A stretch of 59,460 bases of DNA, taken from the NCBI RefSeq assembly GCF_003337555.1, contig NZ_QPJK01000020.1:1-59460 (forward strand), in the 5' to 3' direction. Below the pieces are notes generated by a model. That model saw nothing but the letters and a program-made list of their open reading frames with translations, was not told the DNA's origin and did no database searches. The first letter of the stretch is position 1. Each line of letters starts with the position of its first letter. The DNA is from Pseudorhodoferax soli. Lineage in GTDB: Bacteria > Pseudomonadota > Gammaproteobacteria > Burkholderiales > Burkholderiaceae_C. This document shows positions 54,322 to 59,460 of this stretch, piece after piece. The translations under genes and the position numbers were made by a program.

Positions 54322-54897
54322 GTGAGCACGCCAGCTGGTGCAGGGAACCTTCGCTTTGACCGCTTCGTACGCGAAGTTCATGAAGTGGTTGCGAGCACCG
54401 AGGGGCAGGAGGATCGACTGCTGGCTTTGGTCGGCGAGAGCATGAAGCGCCTGGTTTCCGTGGACGACTGGCTCTCGGACGCGCACGCGAAGCCTCATCC
54501 GACCTACTACCAGCAATATTTGCTATACGCGGATCCGCACGATCGCTTCAGTGTGGTGAGCTTCGTTTGGGGCCCCGGCCAATCCACCCCGGTTCATGAT
54601 CATCTTGTTTGGGGCGTAATCGGCATGCTGCGGGGCGCAGAAGTCGTCGAGCACTTCGACGCGGACGCGAGGTTCCAACTGAACCCCCGAGGCGAGGCGT
54701 CGGTTCTGACTCCGGGCAAGGTAGGCTTTGTGTCGCCCACCATCGGCGACATCCATCGCGTGCGGAACGCATACGACGACCGGGCGTCGATCAGCATTCA
54801 CGCCTACGGCGGCAACATCGGCAAAATCGACCGACACGTCTACAGCCCCGAGGTTGGCACGCGCAAATCCTTTGTTTCCGGGTACGCCAACGCATGA
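54322..54897 (+). CDS. Thiol dioxygenase, 3-mercaptopropionate/cysteine dioxygenase type
   Basis: 191-residue cupin. Iron ligands H92 and H94 (STPVHDHLVWGVIG) and H145 (IGDIHRVRN). The SxHxY triad of thiol dioxygenases is S158, H160, Y162 (SISIHAYGG). It adds O2 to a thiol to give a sulfinate. The GTG at 54322 is preferred because AGGGAGA lies upstream; the TTG at 54301 is less likely. 3-mercaptopropionate dioxygenase would make 3-sulfinopropionate, whose CoA ester loses sulfite. That fits the sorAB and CoA-transferase genes here. Confidence 0.85.
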   Translation: MSTPAGAGNLRFDRFVREVHEVVASTEGQEDRLLALVGESMKRLVSVDDWLSDAHAKPHPTYYQQYLLYADPHDRFSVVSFVWGPGQSTPVHDHLVWGVIGMLRGAEVVEHFDADARFQLNPRGEASVLTPGKVGFVSPTIGDIHRVRNAYDDRASISIHAYGGNIGKIDRHVYSPEVGTRKSFVSGYANA

Positions 54898-54916
54898 TCC
54901 GGAACGGGGTGAGGCG

Positions 54917-55879
54917 TCAGTTCGTTTGCACCTCATCGGCCTGCGGTGTTTGAGACGCGGTGCAACCGCACGCCGAATCGCCAAGGCTCCATGCCATGGC
55001 CATCTGCTGAAAGCGCTGCAGCGAATTGGTCAGTTGCTTGCGCGCGTGGGTGACGATGTAGCACTGCCGGCACAGCTTTGGCAGCGTGCTGCGAATTTCC
55101 ACCAGCTTGCCAGCGCTCAAGGCGTCTCTCACTACCCACCGCGATAGACAGGCGACTCCTATGCCTTCGATCGCAGCACCGAGGATCGCCTCGGAACTTC
55201 CCAGCTCGATGCTGCGGCGAAACATCCGCAAGTGCGGACCAAGAAGCTGGTCGGTCACGTCCCTCGTGCCAGACCCAGGCTCCCGCAGCAGCCACAAGAA
55301 AGACTCCAACTCGCTCAACGACGTCGGTCGGTCGCCGGGCGCTGAGAACGGAGGCGCACCGACCACCACCAGGTCGTCCTGCAGCCAAGGCGTCTCGACC
55401 AGGTCGGCGCGGTGGGACGGCCCCTCGATCAGACCGACATCGATCTCGAATCCGTCCAGCGACTCGCAGACGGAATCGGTGTTTCCAATCTTGACCCGCA
55501 TCGACGCCGCGCCCATCTGAGCGTGATCGTGGTGCATGAATGACGCGAGGAACTTGGGCAGCACATGGTTCCCGATGGTCGTGCTCGCCCCAATGCGCAA
55601 GGACGCCGACCACAGTGCTCCCTCCTCGGAGAGCCGCTCGATCTGCTGCGCTCCATCCAACTGAGCCAGCGCCATGGGAAGCAAGGCACGGCCGTTCTCA
55701 TTGAGCACCAGACGGTTGGCGTTGCGGTCGAACAGCCGCATCGACAGGAGCCGTTCAAGTTCGTTGATCGCGGAGCTGGTCGCCGACTGGGAAAGCGAAA
55801 CAGCTTGGGCTGCCGAAGCGGTGCTGCCCGTTCTGGCAACGGTCACAAAGATCTGAAGCTGGCGCAACGTCAACCGCAT
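54917..55879 (-). CDS. LysR-family regulator
   Basis: 320 residues from MRLTLRQLQIFVTVARTGST. HTH: ASAAQAVSLSQSATSSAINELERLL. Effector domain: LRIGASTTIGNHVLPKFLAS, LLREPGSGTRDVTDQLLGPH, GIGVACLSRWVVRDALSAGK. Strongly resembles the split LysR at 7203/12316. A C-terminal CGC pair (SACGCTAS) is unusual. Divergent from the YeiH gene, a standard regulator-transporter arrangement (compare YeiE-YeiH). Confidence 0.92.
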   Translation of the reverse strand: MRLTLRQLQIFVTVARTGSTASAAQAVSLSQSATSSAINELERLLSMRLFDRNANRLVLNENGRALLPMALAQLDGAQQIERLSEEGALWSASLRIGASTTIGNHVLPKFLASFMHHDHAQMGAASMRVKIGNTDSVCESLDGFEIDVGLIEGPSHRADLVETPWLQDDLVVVGAPPFSAPGDRPTSLSELESFLWLLREPGSGTRDVTDQLLGPHLRMFRRSIELGSSEAILGAAIEGIGVACLSRWVVRDALSAGKLVEIRSTLPKLCRQCYIVTHARKQLTNSLQRFQQMAMAWSLGDSACGCTASQTPQADEVQTN

Positions 55880-55908
55880 GGATGGCCTCTGACAAGCGAT
55901 TCGATTGC

Positions 55909-55978
55909 TTGAGATTACAGACACAAGTTGTTGGACAGATTAGACCTCAGATCAGAAACTTTGGGAAGCTAATCTCAA
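55909..55978. promoter_or_regulatory. Divergent lysR / yeiH operator region
   Basis: TTGAGATTA (55909-55917) and TAATCTCAA (55970-55978) are a perfect 9-bp inverted repeat separated by 52 bases. A further GATTAGA element lies between them near 55938. LysR proteins often bind two such half-site groups with DNA bending. Confidence 0.5.
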
Positions 55979-55994
55979 CTTTTGAACGTCTACG

Positions 55995-57071
55995 ATGTCC
56001 ACTGGCTCCGCAGGATCCCCCCCGATGCGCTCGCCCCTTTCCCTGAACGGGATGTTGCCGGGCCTTGCGCTAGCCGCCCTGATCGCCGCATCTGCCATGG
56101 CGCTGAGCAGCCTGCCATGGATGCAGAGCCATGGTCTCAGCGCGTTGACGCTGGCCATCGTACTCGGCATGACACTGGGCAACTTGATGCCGGGCCCGTG
56201 GCACGGAACGCTCGCTCCAGGGGTGAACTTCTCCAAACAGCGCTTGCTGCGGCTTGGTGTGGTGCTCTACGGTTTTCGTCTCACGATTCAGGATGTCGGC
56301 CATGTCGGCTGGGCCGGCATCGCGATCGACGCCGTGATCCTGGGATCGACTTTCGGTCTGGCATGCCTGATCGGGACACGCTGGCTGGCCATGGACCGGA
56401 AAACATCGATGCTCATTGGCATCGGCAGCTCGGTATGCGGGGCTGCAGCAGTGATCGCGGCAGAGCCTGTGGTGAAAGGGCGCGCGGATCAGGTCGCCGT
56501 GGCAATCGCAACCGTCGTGGTTTTCGGGACCATCTCGATCTTCTTTTATCCCTTTCTCTACTCGCTCAACGAGCAATGGCAGCTGATCCCTGGCGGACAA
56601 GCAGGCTTTGGCATCTACACAGGTTCCACCGTCCACGAAGTGGCGCAAGTCGTTGCTATCGGGAAAAGCATCGGCGTCGAAGCAACCGATACCGCAGTGA
56701 TCGCCAAGATGGTCCGCGTCATGATGCTGGCACCATTCCTGATCTGCATCGCGGCATGGCTGGCTCGGCAGCCGGACGCTGAAAGTGGGCGCGGCAGCGC
56801 AAAGGCCATGATCCCCTGGTTCGCTGTCGGATTCGTCGCGGTGGTCTTGTTCAATTCCCTGCGCCTTCTGCCCGCTGCAGCAAACGACGTCATCAACGTG
56901 GTCGATACCGCCCTCCTGGCGATGGCCATGGCGGCATTGGGCGTCTCGACGCGCGTCGGAGCCATCCGCCAAGCGGGCGCGAAGCCCCTCGTGCTCGCTC
57001 TCATCCTTTTCGCTTGGCTCGTGATCGGCGGCGCCTTCGTCAATCACTGGGTCATGTCATTCGTGCTCTGA
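55995..57071 (+). CDS. yeiH: YeiH-family putative sulfate exporter
   Basis: 358 residues, about ten membrane segments. Family signatures: RLLRLGVVLYGFRLTIQDVG, IGIGSSVCGAAAVIAAEPVV, GIYTGSTVHEVAQVVAIGKS and MAALGVSTRVGAIRQAG. UPF0324/PSE proteins are annotated as sulfate exporters after TauZ of sulfonate degraders. Next to sulfite-releasing enzymes it could remove sulfate or sulfite. The ATG at 55995 has a weak ribosome site; an ATG at 56025 is possible. Confidence 0.9.
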   Translation: MSTGSAGSPPMRSPLSLNGMLPGLALAALIAASAMALSSLPWMQSHGLSALTLAIVLGMTLGNLMPGPWHGTLAPGVNFSKQRLLRLGVVLYGFRLTIQDVGHVGWAGIAIDAVILGSTFGLACLIGTRWLAMDRKTSMLIGIGSSVCGAAAVIAAEPVVKGRADQVAVAIATVVVFGTISIFFYPFLYSLNEQWQLIPGGQAGFGIYTGSTVHEVAQVVAIGKSIGVEATDTAVIAKMVRVMMLAPFLICIAAWLARQPDAESGRGSAKAMIPWFAVGFVAVVLFNSLRLLPAAANDVINVVDTALLAMAMAALGVSTRVGAIRQAGAKPLVLALILFAWLVIGGAFVNHWVMSFVL

Positions 57072-57177
57072 ACGGCGCTGAAGCTGACCGGAGCCAGCCC
57101 TTCCTGCCACGACACGGCGCGCCCAATCCACCATCAGGCTGGAGGTCGCCGCCGCAACACCAAGGAGACAACCAAGA

Positions 57178-58175
57178 ATGTTCACTCAGTCAGGCCCCGC
57201 GCAACGTGCAGTGACCCGGCGAAAGCTAATGGAGTCAGCCGCAGGATCAGCAGCGGTGGTCGCCGCCGGGCTATGGGGCGCGCGACCAGCGCACGCTTCA
57301 GCGCCATTGAAGATCATCTGCCCATTCACCTCGGGCAGCGGGGCCGACGTGATCGCTCGCCACTTTGGAGAGCGCCTTAGCGTCTCGCTCAGGCGGCCGG
57401 TCATCGTAGACAACAAGACCGGTGGCAACGGTGTCATCGCGGTCCAGGCCCTCAGATCGCAGCCACCCGATGGAAGCACGATTCTCCTAGGAAACGTCTC
57501 GATCATGGCGATCAACCCGGTCCTTTACAGGAACCTGGGCTACCAGCCTGCGCAAGACTTCCTGCCCTTGTCGGGTGTCTATCGAGGGTCGTCGGTGTTT
57601 GCCGTTCATCCTGGCTCGCAGATCACGAGTCTCGAGCAGTTGGTCGCTCGCGCAAAACAGGCGCATGTCTCCGTCGGCTCCTACTCGCCCGGCTATCGCC
57701 TGGCGGCCGAATACCTAGCAGGTCTGGCCAACGTGAAGTTCACGGACGTCCCCTATCGCGGCCAAGCACCACTGCTCGCAGACCTGATGGGAGGACAGAT
57801 GGACGCGGCCGTTTTGGAGTACGGCGGCGCGATGCCTTCCATCCAGGCTGGACGGGTTCGCGCACTGGCCATCACGAGCGAGCAACGTCATCCTCAACTG
57901 CCGGATCTCCCTACGGTCAAGGAGCTGGGCTATCCGGAGTACTACCACTACGGCTGGACAGCCTTCTTTGCTCACCCGCAGACCCCCGCAAAGACAGCAC
58001 AAGGGTTGACCGACGCAATCAGTGCCACCTTGCGAGATCCAGGAACGATCGGGTACATCCACAAGACCGTTCTCGGCGAGCCCATGCCGCTGGCCCCCGG
58101 GCAGCTGTCCTCCTTCATCCAAACAGAGACCGATCGGTTCGCGCGTGTCGCGCGCGCCGCCGGCATGGAACCAAT

Positions 58176-58179
<4 letters not shown>
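57178..58179 (+). CDS. Bug/TctC-type periplasmic binding protein (6)
   Basis: 333 residues with a Tat-like signal (TRRKLMESAAGSAAVVAAGL). Core: LKIICPFTSGSGADVIARHF (SGSGAD in place of PPGGxxD), VIVDNKTGGNGVIAVQALRS, FTDVPYRGQAPLLADLMGGQ. The altered first ligand loop suggests a different ligand from the other five. AAGGAGA precedes the ATG. The stop overlaps the GrdB-like gene (ATGA). Confidence 0.92.
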
Positions 58180-59365
<1,186 letters not shown>

Positions 59366-59460
59366 TGAACCGCCCCGGGTTTCGCGGAGGCTGTTTAGTT
59401 AAAGTAAGACGGCCTTATCGGATGGGGTTCCGAGTCGGTTGTAGTAGTTTGCCTCAGCTT
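59366..59460 (-). mobile_element. IS3-family element, transposase-3-prime end (partial)
   Basis: Starts TGAACCGCCCCGGGTTTC, the inverted counterpart of the end at 384-401. On the - strand a frame EANYYNRLGTPSDKAVLL ends at 59399. It is consistent with the C-terminus of an IS3-type transposase, but not the same C-terminus as the element at the left edge. The element inserted into the disulfide reductase gene and extends beyond the window. Confidence 0.7.

Overview
The window is GC-rich DNA from a beta-proteobacterium, most likely Burkholderiales (Comamonadaceae or Alcaligenaceae type). The evidence is the codon bias, six tripartite-tricarboxylate-type (Bug/TctC) periplasmic binding proteins with no visible membrane partners, CaiB CoA-transferases, and IclR/LysR-controlled catabolic operons. 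No tRNA, rRNA or CRISPR array was seen. Taxonomy is inference from gene content.

Left end (1-12.5 kb): a mobile-element pile-up. IS30 and IS3 remnants abut a truncated methyltransferase, followed by a PadR regulator and the chromate transporter ChrA. A 3.9-kb TniABQ transposon (3282-7202) comes next. A LysR gene is then split by a 4.4-kb IS66-family element (7890-12315) with matching terminal repeats and an 8-bp target duplication. That IS66 element carries an extra ORF and is itself interrupted by a 1277-bp IS3-family element (9743-11019, 3-bp duplication). The insertion order can be read directly.

Module 1 (12.6-29.7 kb): a leftward operon runs GMC oxidoreductase, Bug protein, BetC-like sulfatase, TPR protein, MmsA-type semialdehyde dehydrogenase, Bug protein, AhpD-like protein. 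Rightward units are an IclR regulator, Bug plus a BisC/DMSO-reductase-like molybdoenzyme, a two-subunit CoA-transferase plus CaiB, and a second IclR paralogue. Four palindromes of the form GGAAC-N5-GTTCC sit at the promoters of these units and define a probable shared IclR regulon.

Middle (29.7-36.6 kb): two DUF202 membrane proteins, an ECF sigma factor with a small partner ORF, a DsbG-like protein, then a graveyard of IS66, tyrosine-recombinase and IstB fragments.

Module 2 (36.6-47.5 kb): a nine-gene leftward operon of CaiB, a crotonase-like protein, CoA-transferase A and B, an acyl-CoA synthetase, two GMC oxidoreductases, an aldehyde dehydrogenase and a Bug protein. A divergent FAD/NAD(P)-binding protein lies beside it.

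Module 3 (49.3-59.4 kb) is sulfur-centred: SorAB sulfite dehydrogenase, Bug, LysR, a TauD-type dioxygenase, a thiol dioxygenase (3-mercaptopropionate/cysteine type), LysR, a YeiH-type putative sulfate exporter, Bug, a GrdB/PrdB-like reductase subunit with Cys where Sec is usual, and a flavin disulfide reductase truncated by an IS3-type end at 59366.

Taken together I infer an organosulfur catabolic island. Sulfate-ester, S-oxide, sulfonate and thiol enzymes release a carbon skeleton that is oxidised (GMC, aldehyde dehydrogenase) and activated as CoA thioesters, while SorAB oxidises the sulfite and YeiH may export the anion. The substrate is not determined by the sequence.
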